Source: a bacterium (GTDB lineage: Bacteria > Cyanobacteriota > Vampirovibrionia > Vampirovibrionales > Vampirovibrionaceae). Taken from it: a stretch of DNA of 64,000 bases. Below the pieces are notes generated by a model. The model saw nothing but the letters and a program-made list of their open reading frames with translations. It was not told the origin of the DNA and ran no database searches. Of the stretch, positions 44,466 through 52,782 are shown piece by piece. Position numbers and translations under genes: made by a program. The DNA is taken from the NCBI GenBank assembly GCA_030429585.1, contig JAUIEU010000001.1, positions 289,982 through 353,981 on the forward strand, written 5' to 3'. Every line of letters starts with the position of its first letter. Within the stretch, counting starts at the first letter, position 1.

Positions 44466-45578
44466 GTGTTTAACGCCATCGGCAATACCTATCAATCACA
44501 TCAGCCCGCTATGGCAGGGGCGCCGGGCAGTGCTGTGCCTAGCTATATGGCCCCCGTACAAACCATTGCCCACCGGCTGGATGATATGGCCATGGGCCGC
44601 ACCCGTGTTGGGTTTGACCCGTTGTTCGACCCTAACTCTCGCGCGTATGAAGCGTACTATGCCTATAACCCTAAAAAGTGGCTGGCCCGCTACGCGGTAG
44701 AAAGCACCGTGGGTACCCAGGGCGGCTTTAGCAATTTGAAGAAAGCCCTGTTTGGCCCGGCGAGTAGTGGCACCGGGGCTAATATGCCAGCGTGGTTAAG
44801 CAATGCAGAAAAAAGCTTTGCCCAAAGCCAAAAGTTAATTAATTTTGCTGATAAGAACTTAAACAGCAGTTTCGTTAATAGCGTCCACCATAACCCATTT
44901 GCTAATATTAACCCTACCGCCATGACGGGTGGCGTGGTGCCTACAGCGGCAAACCAAACCACCACCGCCTTGTATGGCGCTAAAGCCTTAGACCATGACG
45001 AGCTGTTTGCCCTTAACAATACCGAGCGGGCCCGCATTGCAGCGATTCGTCAGCAACATGGCTGGAAGGCGGCTTTGAAAGAGGCCTTCCATGGTAACCG
45101 GGTTAAGCATGCCAAAGATGTACTGACCCAGGGCGGTCGACTCAGTGGTTTGCAAGGGTTTAAAAACTATGTGCAAAAAACCCTGGTTAACCGAGAAGTC
45201 CGTTGGCTGACCGAACCGGCCAAGCGCGGCGAAGTATTAGCGAGTATTTTACGCCCCATTGCGATGGGGCTGTTTGTGTTTGATTGGTTAAAAACCACCA
45301 AGCGGGCCCATGATGTGGCCAGAGCTGAAGGCAAAAGCGAAACCCAAACCTGGCTGGAAACGGCGAAGACCTTTGTGACGAAGGGCTTAAAATCTTTTGC
45401 AACGTGGAGCATTGGTACCATCTCCTTTAAGGCAATTTCTTTAGCTGCTGGTGTGGCCTTGGGCTTGCCGGCTATTGCCACCAGTATTGTGGGTATTCTG
45501 GGTGCCGTGGGCGTGGGTTGGGTGTTTAACAACCTGCTGAATAAAATTGTGCCGGATCCACCCCTGATTAACGAATAA
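44466..45578 (+). CDS. Unknown protein with C-terminal hydrophobic helices
   Basis: 370 residues from GTG 44466, which has GGGAGA about ten bases upstream. The N-terminal 190 residues are polar (Asn, Ala, Gln-rich). A helix FVFDWLKTTKRAHDVARAEG, then SFATWSIGTISFKAISLAAG and GLPAIATSIVGILGAVGVGWVF form a membrane-like C-terminal hairpin. The order resembles the core of the 22289-23377 protein (VYAGLDVFAKAGEAYKRT, then IFQTAATVVIPVKIIG), hinting at a shared family. Function unknown. Confidence 0.65.
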   Translation: MFNAIGNTYQSHQPAMAGAPGSAVPSYMAPVQTIAHRLDDMAMGRTRVGFDPLFDPNSRAYEAYYAYNPKKWLARYAVESTVGTQGGFSNLKKALFGPASSGTGANMPAWLSNAEKSFAQSQKLINFADKNLNSSFVNSVHHNPFANINPTAMTGGVVPTAANQTTTALYGAKALDHDELFALNNTERARIAAIRQQHGWKAALKEAFHGNRVKHAKDVLTQGGRLSGLQGFKNYVQKTLVNREVRWLTEPAKRGEVLASILRPIAMGLFVFDWLKTTKRAHDVARAEGKSETQTWLETAKTFVTKGLKSFATWSIGTISFKAISLAAGVALGLPAIATSIVGILGAVGVGWVFNNLLNKIVPDPPLINE

Positions 45579-45629
45579 ATCAGTAAGTGTGTGGGCAAAA
45601 CTATGGCATAATGGGCCCAGTTGTTTGTT

Positions 45630-46829
45630 ATGGCATTGTTTATTATGGCTAACCCTACTGTATCTACAGCCCCATCGTCGTTGCCTGCCCATCATCGCCC
45701 TAAGGTAATGGCGGTGTTTGGTACCCGCCCAGAAGCCATTAAAATGGCCCCTGTGGTGCGCGCGTTACAACAGGCGGATGGTATAGATAGCTTGGTGTGT
45801 GTGACGGCCCAACACCGAGAGATGCTAGACCAAGTATTGGCCTTGTTTAGTATTACGCCAGATGAAGACCTGAACGTGATGCAGCCAAACCAAGATTTAT
45901 TTGATGTGACCACCAATGTGATGTTGGGGATGAAGCAAGTATTAGAACAACACCAACCGGATTTGGTGCTGGTGCATGGCGATACCACCACCACCATGGC
46001 CACCAGTTTGGCCTGCTTTTATAAACGCATCCCGGTGGGGCATGTGGAGGCTGGCTTGCGCACCTTTAACATGGCCTACCCGTTTCCAGAAGAACTGAAC
46101 CGTTGGGTAACGGATGCGGTGTGCGATTTATACTTTTGCCCAACAGAACAATCGGCAGAGAATGTGCGCCAATGCTTGCCCCAAAAACAACAGGATGCGG
46201 GCGTGCAGGTTACAGGCAACACAGTAATTGATGCTTTGCAGTACACCATTGATAACAGCAGCGTTGCGTTGCCCATTACCCTACAAGATGATCAGCGACT
46301 TATTTTGGCCACGGTTCATCGGCGAGAAAACTTTGGCCAACCCCTCCACGAAATTTGCGATGGCATACTAGAGATTATCGAAACAGTGCCTGATACTGTG
46401 CTGTTATTGCCGGTTCACCCTAACCCTAATGTGGGTAGCGTGGTACGAGAAAGGTTAGGTCATCACCCGCGCATCCATTTAGTAGCGCCCTTAGACTACC
46501 CCGCTTTTTGCCATGCCATGGCGGCCAGCACCCTTATTTTAACGGATTCTGGCGGAGTGCAGGAAGAAGCTCCTAGCCTGGGTAAACCGGTATTGGTACT
46601 GCGCGATGAAACCGAGCGCCCCGAAGCAGTAACCATGGGCACGGTAAAGTTAGTGGGCCCCCACCGACAAGCCATTGTGGCCGCGGCGACGGAATTGCTC
46701 ACAAATCCCGCCGCTTATAATGCCATGGCAAACCAGGTAAACCCCTATGGGGATGGCCATGCCACCGAACGTATTGTGGCAAGCATCCGCTCCTTTTTTG
46801 CAGAACGTACGGCATCGGTGCCTGTGTAA
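45630..46829 (+). CDS. wecB: UDP-N-acetylglucosamine 2-epimerase (non-hydrolysing)
   Basis: Converts UDP-GlcNAc to UDP-ManNAc for surface polysaccharide synthesis. The N-terminal VMAVFGTRPEAIKMAPVV, then LVLVHGDTTTTMAT, VGHVEAGLRTFNMAYPFPEE, ILATVHRRENFGQPL and LTDSGGVQEEAPSLGKPVLV are family motifs in order. About 400 residues. Alternative starts are TTG 45621 and ATG 45645; a CATAAT-like -10 at 45607-45612 lies close by, so the shorter form is possible. No ManNAc-using partner gene is adjacent. Confidence 0.93.
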   Translation: MALFIMANPTVSTAPSSLPAHHRPKVMAVFGTRPEAIKMAPVVRALQQADGIDSLVCVTAQHREMLDQVLALFSITPDEDLNVMQPNQDLFDVTTNVMLGMKQVLEQHQPDLVLVHGDTTTTMATSLACFYKRIPVGHVEAGLRTFNMAYPFPEELNRWVTDAVCDLYFCPTEQSAENVRQCLPQKQQDAGVQVTGNTVIDALQYTIDNSSVALPITLQDDQRLILATVHRRENFGQPLHEICDGILEIIETVPDTVLLLPVHPNPNVGSVVRERLGHHPRIHLVAPLDYPAFCHAMAASTLILTDSGGVQEEAPSLGKPVLVLRDETERPEAVTMGTVKLVGPHRQAIVAAATELLTNPAAYNAMANQVNPYGDGHATERIVASIRSFFAERTASVPV

Positions 46830-46834
46830 TCGCT

Positions 46835-47866
46835 ATGTCCTCTTGCTGCGAAACAGGCTACCCCCAAACGAATGCCCCCTGGTATGCTCGCGTGGATTGG
46901 TTGTTGTTAGCACCGCTTACTATTATTGTGGCTAGCCTTTTGCTGGCGGGGTGGCAACCGGGTTGGGTGCTCACGGTTGCACCAGTGCATCGCTTTGTTC
47001 ATGGCTTGGTGGAGTTTGCTAATGCCATGTGGCTTAGCTTGGTGTTGGCGGTGGTGGCTATGGGGGCGCTTAACTTTGTGCCTGGCCATTGGTTCCAAAT
47101 AATATTGGGCAAGGGGGGCACTGTTAGCGGCGTGGCCCGCGCCATGGTGGCCGGGTTGCTGTTGGATTTATGCAGCCATGGCATTTTAATGGTGGGGGCC
47201 AAGTTGTACAAACAAGGCGCCAGCTTGGGGCAACTTATTGCCTTTTTGGTAACCAGCCCGTGGAATAGTTTTAGCATGATGCTACTACTGGCTGCGCTGG
47301 TGGGTTGGCAATGGGTGGGCATTTTTATTGTGGCGAGTGCCGCCGTTGGCTTTATCGCCGGGGTGTTGGCAGATACGTTGTTTAACAGTTGGGCAATACA
47401 AATACCTGGTAACGGTGCAGATAGCGACCATGCAGATGAAGCCGATGACAAACAACTTTCTGGTTGGCAAACCTTTTGGCAGGGCATGCAAGAAAGTACG
47501 ATGGTGCTACGTTGGGTGCTGCTAGGTTTGGTGTTGGCGGCTGGGGTGCGGGCCGTGTTCTCGCCAGAGGTGTTTTCTGCCACCTTTGCGCCTACGGTGC
47601 AGGGCTTGGGGCTAACCATGTTGGCCACCAGCATTATAGAAGTATGCTCAGAAGGGTCGATTCCTATTGCGGCGGATTTGTTAAGCCGCGCCAATGCCCC
47701 CGGTAATGCCTTTGCCTTTTTAATGGCAGGCGTGGCGACGGATATGACAGAGATACTGGTATTAAAAGACATTACAGGCCGCTGGAAAACGGCTCTGCTA
47801 TTACCCTTACTAACAGTACCTTTTGTGCTCTTGTTCGGCTGGGTTTTAAACGGTTGGGCGCTGTAA
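46835..47866 (+). CDS. Permease of the ArsP/SO_0444 (DUF318) family
   Basis: 343 residues, about eight membrane helices. DLCSHGILMVGAKLYKQGAS and GQLIAFLVTSPWNSFSMMLL, then later IIEVCSEGSIPIAADLLSRA and AFLMAGVATDMTEILVL, are family signatures of permeases linked to export of metals or arsenicals. The N-terminus begins MSSCCETG with a Cys pair, a possible metal contact. The substrate cannot be determined. It follows wecB by 5 bp and is convergent with the chorismate-binding gene. Confidence 0.85.
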   Translation: MSSCCETGYPQTNAPWYARVDWLLLAPLTIIVASLLLAGWQPGWVLTVAPVHRFVHGLVEFANAMWLSLVLAVVAMGALNFVPGHWFQIILGKGGTVSGVARAMVAGLLLDLCSHGILMVGAKLYKQGASLGQLIAFLVTSPWNSFSMMLLLAALVGWQWVGIFIVASAAVGFIAGVLADTLFNSWAIQIPGNGADSDHADEADDKQLSGWQTFWQGMQESTMVLRWVLLGLVLAAGVRAVFSPEVFSATFAPTVQGLGLTMLATSIIEVCSEGSIPIAADLLSRANAPGNAFAFLMAGVATDMTEILVLKDITGRWKTALLLPLLTVPFVLLFGWVLNGWAL

Positions 47867-47870
47867 CACG

Positions 47871-49379
47871 TTAAAAAACCCGCATTAAGGCAGCGGCTTT
47901 TCGTTGGCATTCGCGGTATTCATGCTCGGCCACACTATCCAGCACAATGCCTGCCCCCGCATGCAGCTGTACCTGCCACTGGCGGGGCTGCTTGGGTGTC
48001 ATCATGGCGCTGCGGATAAGGATATTCATATCCAGTTGGCCGGTGGCGGCATCCACATACCCCATGCTGCCGGTATACATACCACGGTGCACAGGTTCGC
48101 ATTGGGCTAACCATTGGCAGCAGCGCACCTTAGGGCAACCGGTAATGGTACCCCCCGGAAACAATGCTTTAATGACTTGCCATGGGGTGGTGTTGCTGGC
48201 CAATTGCCCCATCACATTGCTAACCAAGTGGGTCACGTGGCTGTAGCGTTCCAACACCATCAGTTCATCCACGGTAACGGTGCCTGGGGTAGCCACCTTG
48301 CCAATATCATTGCGGAGTAAATCCACCAGCATCAGGTGCTCGGCGCGTTCTTTTTCGTTGCTGATGAGGGTATTACCAATGGTGGTGTCTTCATCCTGGG
48401 TTTGGCCACGCCCGCGGGTACCGGCAATAGGGCGGGCAGAAACCTGTTGCTGGTTTGGCAAGCCCATTGTATTAACCAGCCGTTCCGGCGAATTAGAAAT
48501 AATTGTGGCGTGGGGGGTGTGCCACACCGCAGCAAAAGGCGAGGGGTTGGTGGTAGACACCTCCTCAAAGGCTTCCCAGGGCGAGGTGGTGGTGTCTTTC
48601 TCAAACCGAATGCTTAGGTTGGCTTGGTAGCAATCCCCATTGCGAATGGCGCGTTGAAGTATAGCGACATTGGACGAAAATTTGTGGGGCGATAGCGATG
48701 CCGCCCAAGGGGCTGAGGTGTTGGTTGACGGTATGGTGGGGGTGGATTTTGTAAGGGGTGGCGGGGTATCGGCGGTGGCGCGCCAGATGGCTGTTGCGTG
48801 TTCTGCCCAGGTTGTATCGTGGCTCAGGGGTAGGGCGGTGTGGGTGGCGTGGCACCATAGCATCCAGTGGTTACATTCTTGCCACACCATAATGGGGGCG
48901 GCAGGGTGTGCGTTGGTATTGTGTGGGTCGGTTGGGGTGCTAGGGGTTTGCAGGTGGGCGTCGCAGTAAGGGGCGGCATCGTAGTGGAGTAGCCCCACCA
49001 AACCGCCGGTAAACGGTAGTGGGTGGGTGTGCTGGGTGGGGTATTGGCTGCACTGCTTTCGGGCGTTTTCCAGGGCTTGCCATAACGGTTGGGCATGGTT
49101 GGGCGTACATACCACGGTGTTGGCCTCGCCCTGTGGGGGCTGGATGTGAATGCGGCCATCGCTAAATAGGCTAACTTGTTGCCGAATACCCATCCCCACT
49201 AAACTCCACCGGGCTAGTTTGGCTTCATCCCCTTGAGAGAATAACCCTACCCACGGCGTTGGATGCTCAGCACGGGTTAACCCCATAGCCACACACCATT
49301 GGCGAATGCGGTGTGGATAGGGGTGGCCGCATTGGGGGGTAGCGCTCGGCGGCACGTTAATCCTGGTTGTCATTATCAT
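47871..49379 (-). CDS. Chorismate-binding enzyme, TrpE/PabB type
   Basis: 502 residues. The C-terminal half has the chorismate-binding core: AIRNGDCYQANLSIRF, SARPIAGTRGRGQ, EKERAEHLMLVDLLRNDIG, LFPGGTITGCPK and a final LHAGAGIVLDSV. The key position in PIAGTR is Ala, as in anthranilate synthase, whereas classical PabB has Lys (PIKGT). The N-terminal half looks like PabB/aminodeoxychorismate synthase, lacking the TrpE tryptophan-binding segments that I can identify. Either para-aminobenzoate or anthranilate synthesis is possible. It overlaps yebC by 23 bp; an ATG at 49373 would shorten this. Confidence 0.85.
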   Translation of the reverse strand: MIMTTRINVPPSATPQCGHPYPHRIRQWCVAMGLTRAEHPTPWVGLFSQGDEAKLARWSLVGMGIRQQVSLFSDGRIHIQPPQGEANTVVCTPNHAQPLWQALENARKQCSQYPTQHTHPLPFTGGLVGLLHYDAAPYCDAHLQTPSTPTDPHNTNAHPAAPIMVWQECNHWMLWCHATHTALPLSHDTTWAEHATAIWRATADTPPPLTKSTPTIPSTNTSAPWAASLSPHKFSSNVAILQRAIRNGDCYQANLSIRFEKDTTTSPWEAFEEVSTTNPSPFAAVWHTPHATIISNSPERLVNTMGLPNQQQVSARPIAGTRGRGQTQDEDTTIGNTLISNEKERAEHLMLVDLLRNDIGKVATPGTVTVDELMVLERYSHVTHLVSNVMGQLASNTTPWQVIKALFPGGTITGCPKVRCCQWLAQCEPVHRGMYTGSMGYVDAATGQLDMNILIRSAMMTPKQPRQWQVQLHAGAGIVLDSVAEHEYRECQRKAAALMRVF

Positions 49380-50148
49380 CAGCTACAGACGCATTGGTGT
49401 AGACGCTTTGCACGTCGTCGTGGCTTTCAATGGCATCCATTAGTTTTTCAAATTGTGTAATATGGTTGGCATCGGTTAGTTCGGTTTCGTTATCCGTCAC
49501 CCGCGTCATTTCGGCAGAATGGACCTTAATACCGTGGGCGGTCAGGCCGTCGCACACCGCGTTAAGCGCGCTAGGGTCGGTATCAATGGCATAGGCTAGT
49601 ATGCTGGGTGGCCAGGTGTCGTCAAAGCCATTATCGTCGGGGCCTAACTTGGTCATGGCATCGCCGCCGGCTTCTACCACGCTTAGCATTAGGGTGTCGT
49701 CATCCATGCTCTCTGGGGGGCGGGCCACAATAAGGCCTCGCTCTTCAAACATCCAGGCCACGCAGCCATCGCTGCCTAGGTTGCCATCGTATTTGTTAAA
49801 ATAGCTACGAATATCGCCAGCGGTACGGTTTTTGTTATCCGTCATGGCTTCGATAAACACAGCGGCCCCACCTGGGCCGTAGCCTTCGTAGGTCATATCA
49901 ACGGTGTCGTCGCCATCCAGGTTGCCAGCCCCTTTGGCGATGGCTCGGTTAATGGTGTCGTTGGGTAGGCCCCCGGCCTTGGCGCGGTCAATCGCGGTAC
50001 GCAGCCGAAAATTGGCGTCTGGGTTATCGCCCCCAATTTTGGCGGCCATCATTACTTCTCGTGAAAATTGGGCAAAGTTTTTGCCTTTTTTCGCATCTTT
50101 GGCCGCTTTTCGGTGCTTAATATTGGCCCACTTGGAATGGCCTGCCAT
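49357..50148 (-). CDS. yebC: YebC/PmpR-family protein (translation or transcription factor)
   Basis: 263 residues from ATG 50148, preceded by a strong GGAGG at 8 bases; the longer open frame to 50247 lacks family sequence. MAGHSKWANIKHRKAAKDAK, then KIGGDNPDANFRLRTAIDRA, YEGYGPGGAAVFIEAMTDNK and RSYFNKYDGNLGSDGCVAWM are diagnostic. Known members act as DNA-binding regulators (PmpR) or in relieving ribosome stalling at proline stretches (YebC2), a role that would fit the proline-rich proteins in this window. Translationally coupled to the chorismate-binding gene by overlap. Confidence 0.95.
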   Translation of the reverse strand: MAGHSKWANIKHRKAAKDAKKGKNFAQFSREVMMAAKIGGDNPDANFRLRTAIDRAKAGGLPNDTINRAIAKGAGNLDGDDTVDMTYEGYGPGGAAVFIEAMTDNKNRTAGDIRSYFNKYDGNLGSDGCVAWMFEERGLIVARPPESMDDDTLMLSVVEAGGDAMTKLGPDDNGFDDTWPPSILAYAIDTDPSALNAVCDGLTAHGIKVHSAEMTRVTDNETELTDANHITQFEKLMDAIESHDDVQSVYTNASVADDNDNQD

Positions 50149-50293
50149 GAGAAAACCTCCTGCCGCTTTTACAGGTCTCATGATAGAGTGAAGGTGTCTG
50201 CCGTGACAACTGTTTAGGGTAATGGCAGATGTTAAGACATAATCCATACAGATTGTAGAGCCCTTATAAAAAGATGCAGGTTAGACGCTGCCC

Positions 50294-51292
50294 ATGAACC
50301 CTGTGGCCATGGAGCCCACCACCGACGATGTAACCCCCGTTACCGAAGAAGATGGTTTGCCCACCAGCGAGCCCGGCGAAGCCATGGAAGATTTGTTCCC
50401 GGAAGGGCCTGGCGAGGAACCCACCCCTGCCGACCAGCCCGGCATCCAGGCCCCTGCCCCCTTGGTGGGCATGGTGCTTACCTATAACAATGGCCACAGT
50501 ATCAGCAGCACCTTGGCATCCTTAGCCAGTGTGGTAGATACGCTGCTAGTGATGGATATGGGCAGTACGGATGACACCCTAACCATTGCCCGCCAATACA
50601 CCGAGCATGTGTGGCTGGCGCCTGTGGGGGCCATTAATATCCAGCATGTAGAACGCCACAACCCGCAGCATTATGCCGCCCTGTTGGCAGAAGCCGAACG
50701 ACTGGCCCCCAACGGCTGGGGTTTGTGGTTAGAGCCCACTGAATGGTTGTTGCCTGATGGCCAGCATACCTTGCAACAGTGGAAAAAAACCTTAGACAAC
50801 CCTGCCGAACAACCGGGGGCGCTGGCAGGCCATTTGTTAAGCATTGCCCCCTTGTTTATGAATGCCACGATTGGCTGGGGAGGCTTGGGCCGAAAAGAAC
50901 CTCGCCTGTTTAAGCTAAGCAATGGGGTGGCCTTAAACCATACGTATTACCATGGGTTGGATGTGGCAGGGCCTTGCAAGCCGTTAAGGCACGGTAAGCG
51001 TGGTGCCATTATACAAGCCTGCCCCTACCCGGATACGGCGGCCATGGTGGCGGGTGTGCACCAATTGGCCGAGCGGGCCGTGCTGCACAAGGTAGAGCAA
51101 CACCGGTTAAGAAAACCGGGTGTGGTGGCCATGGTGTTGGCGCCTATGTGGGCTTTTGTACGCCAATTTTTGGGTAATGCTGGGTTTTTAGATGGGTCGG
51201 CGGGGTTAACGCTGGCGTATGCCCAAGCCCTGCAAGTGCACCTAAAGCACGTTATGGCCAAACAACTATGGCGCGACATGCAAACGATTTAA
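50294..51292 (+). CDS. Family 2 glycosyltransferase-like protein (WaaE-like), degenerate DxD
   Basis: 332 residues. After an acidic, Pro-rich 55-residue N-terminus, PLVGMVLTYNNGHSISSTLA, DTLLVMDMGSTDDTLTIARQ and a C-terminal AFVRQFLGNAGFLDGSAGLT match LPS core glucosyltransferases. The usual LDADEW of the nucleotide-sugar site reads WLEPTEWLLP, so the metal-binding Asp pair is replaced by Glu-Pro-Thr-Glu. It may use another metal ligand, or be a non-catalytic homologue. Its stop overlaps the convergent Sel1 gene by 4 bp. Confidence 0.75.
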   Translation: MNPVAMEPTTDDVTPVTEEDGLPTSEPGEAMEDLFPEGPGEEPTPADQPGIQAPAPLVGMVLTYNNGHSISSTLASLASVVDTLLVMDMGSTDDTLTIARQYTEHVWLAPVGAINIQHVERHNPQHYAALLAEAERLAPNGWGLWLEPTEWLLPDGQHTLQQWKKTLDNPAEQPGALAGHLLSIAPLFMNATIGWGGLGRKEPRLFKLSNGVALNHTYYHGLDVAGPCKPLRHGKRGAIIQACPYPDTAAMVAGVHQLAERAVLHKVEQHRLRKPGVVAMVLAPMWAFVRQFLGNAGFLDGSAGLTLAYAQALQVHLKHVMAKQLWRDMQTI

Positions 51293-51858
51293 TCCGCCTC
51301 TGGCGGATGTGCAGCTAACCATTCTCGCGTTAAGCGTTGTCCTTCTTCAATTTGTTCTGGTGTCATTAATTTTGATAAGCCTGCCAAGGCATTCTTTGAA
51401 TCATTTAGTGAGGACGATGCTAGCTTAAAGTACATATAGGATAGTGGTAGACTTTTTTCTACTTCTTCACCTATTGCATGTTTTACGCCTAAATTATGCT
51501 GAGCTTTTGCTTGATGATTGTTAGCGGATTCGGTATACCAGAATATGGCTTTGCTAGAGTCTTTTTGTACACCTTCTCCTCTATCATATAAAAGAGCTAA
51601 ACTATATTGTGCAATACCATTACCTTGCATAGCGGCTTTGGTATACCAATAGGCTGCTTTTCTGAAATCTTGTTCTACACCGTTACCATGATCGTATGAT
51701 ACAGCAAGAGCAAGTTGAGCCTCTAATATACCACTTTCAGCTAGTTCAATAGCTGTGTCTAAAGACTTTGATTTATTAGCATTTATCAAAGTAGGTAGAC
51801 CAATAAATGTCAGTACTACTAGTAAGACGATTAAAGTCTTTAGAAAAGTAGAATCCAT
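51289..51858 (-). CDS. Sel1-repeat protein with N-terminal membrane anchor
   Basis: 189 residues. A hydrophobic N-terminus (LKTLIVLLVVLTFIGLPTLI) is followed by three to four Sel1-like repeats (AQLALAVSYDHGNGVEQDFR, AQYSLALLYDRGEGVQKDSS, AQHNLGVKHAIGEEVEK), each about 36 residues, that usually mediate protein-protein contacts. The gene is noticeably more AT-rich than its neighbours, suggesting later acquisition. It is wedged between the glycosyltransferase gene (overlap 4 bp) and lpxC (3 bp gap), and so disturbs the lpx order. Confidence 0.85.
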   Translation of the reverse strand: MDSTFLKTLIVLLVVLTFIGLPTLINANKSKSLDTAIELAESGILEAQLALAVSYDHGNGVEQDFRKAAYWYTKAAMQGNGIAQYSLALLYDRGEGVQKDSSKAIFWYTESANNHQAKAQHNLGVKHAIGEEVEKSLPLSYMYFKLASSSLNDSKNALAGLSKLMTPEQIEEGQRLTREWLAAHPPEAD

Positions 51859-51861
51859 GGC

Positions 51862-52728
51862 TTAAACCAACAATGGTTGGAGCTGTTTGGCGAATGCTGT
51901 GTGGCTGGCGTGGCCCGCGCTAAAGGCATACACGTGGGCGTTAATATGCAGCGGGTTGTGGCCCATTAGCGTCATATCGCCAATTAAATCCAACGCCTTG
52001 TGAATCACCGGTTCGTGGTCAAAGCGTAGCGGGCGCGTGTAACCACCTTCATCGGTTAGGCCTAGGGTGTTTTCAGCCGTAACGCCGCGGGCTAGGCCCT
52101 TGGCTTGCATTTCGGGTAGTTCGCGCACAAAGCCAAAGGTTTGGGCACTGGCTAATTGCATGGCGTTCTCACTCTGTGAATCCCAGTGAATCCAGGTGTT
52201 ACGCAATTCAGGGTGGTCAAAATCCACGGCGTAGGTAATCTGGAAGTGATCCGATGGGACGGCATACAGGCTAACCGTGTCGTTGTGCTGGTAATGCACG
52301 GCGTGGGGCAGGGTGTAGGTTGCCGGTTGAGATTCCGGCAGTTGTTCCAGTAAAGGGACCCAGTCAGCAGCGCTGCCATCCAGTAAAGGCATTTCCATAA
52401 TGGGTAGCTGGCTGGCCATGTCGGCAGGCAAATTACTGGTTATGGTGGCCATCACATCCACGCGGTTGGTTAGTGCGCAGGCGGCCAAAAAATGCTCTAC
52501 AATCGCCAAGGCCTTGCCGCTTGGGTGGCCTAAGGTCACCCCACGGGTGGCATCGGCAATGCACTGCAACCGGGCAGGTATATGGATGGGTTGACCATCC
52601 GCGCTGTTGCCCAGGTTAAACACGGCCCCACTGCCCGCCGGTAGGGGGCTTAGGGTAACGGTAAAAGGGGCACCAGTAACCAGGCCGGTACCGGTAATGG
52701 TGGGGGTGTGGGTTGCCGTAGCAGACAT
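51862..52728 (-). CDS. lpxC: UDP-3-O-acyl-N-acetylglucosamine deacetylase (LpxC)
   Basis: Zinc deacetylase committing UDP-GlcNAc to lipid A. 288 residues. Zinc ligands and catalytic residues fall in VEHFLAACALTNRVDV, FDHEPVIHKALDLIGD (the HKxxD segment) and FSAGHASHTAFAKQL (general-base His). YAVDFDHPEL and AQTFGFVREL match family sites. An unusual variation is ASAQTFGF for ASARTFGF. The plus-strand fabZ-lpxA-glmU genes diverge beyond lpxD. AAGGAA lies about 12 bases before the ATG. Confidence 0.95.
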   Translation of the reverse strand: MSATATHTPTITGTGLVTGAPFTVTLSPLPAGSGAVFNLGNSADGQPIHIPARLQCIADATRGVTLGHPSGKALAIVEHFLAACALTNRVDVMATITSNLPADMASQLPIMEMPLLDGSAADWVPLLEQLPESQPATYTLPHAVHYQHNDTVSLYAVPSDHFQITYAVDFDHPELRNTWIHWDSQSENAMQLASAQTFGFVRELPEMQAKGLARGVTAENTLGLTDEGGYTRPLRFDHEPVIHKALDLIGDMTLMGHNPLHINAHVYAFSAGHASHTAFAKQLQPLLV

Positions 52729-52782
52729 CTTAGAAGGGTTCCTTATGGGGCGGAGGACAAGGTGCTAGGTGCTAACGAGGGG

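Noticed and set aside
49357..50247. Longer YebC start at 50247
   Set aside because: The ATG at 50148 has a strong GGAGG and begins exactly with the family's conserved MAGHSKW.
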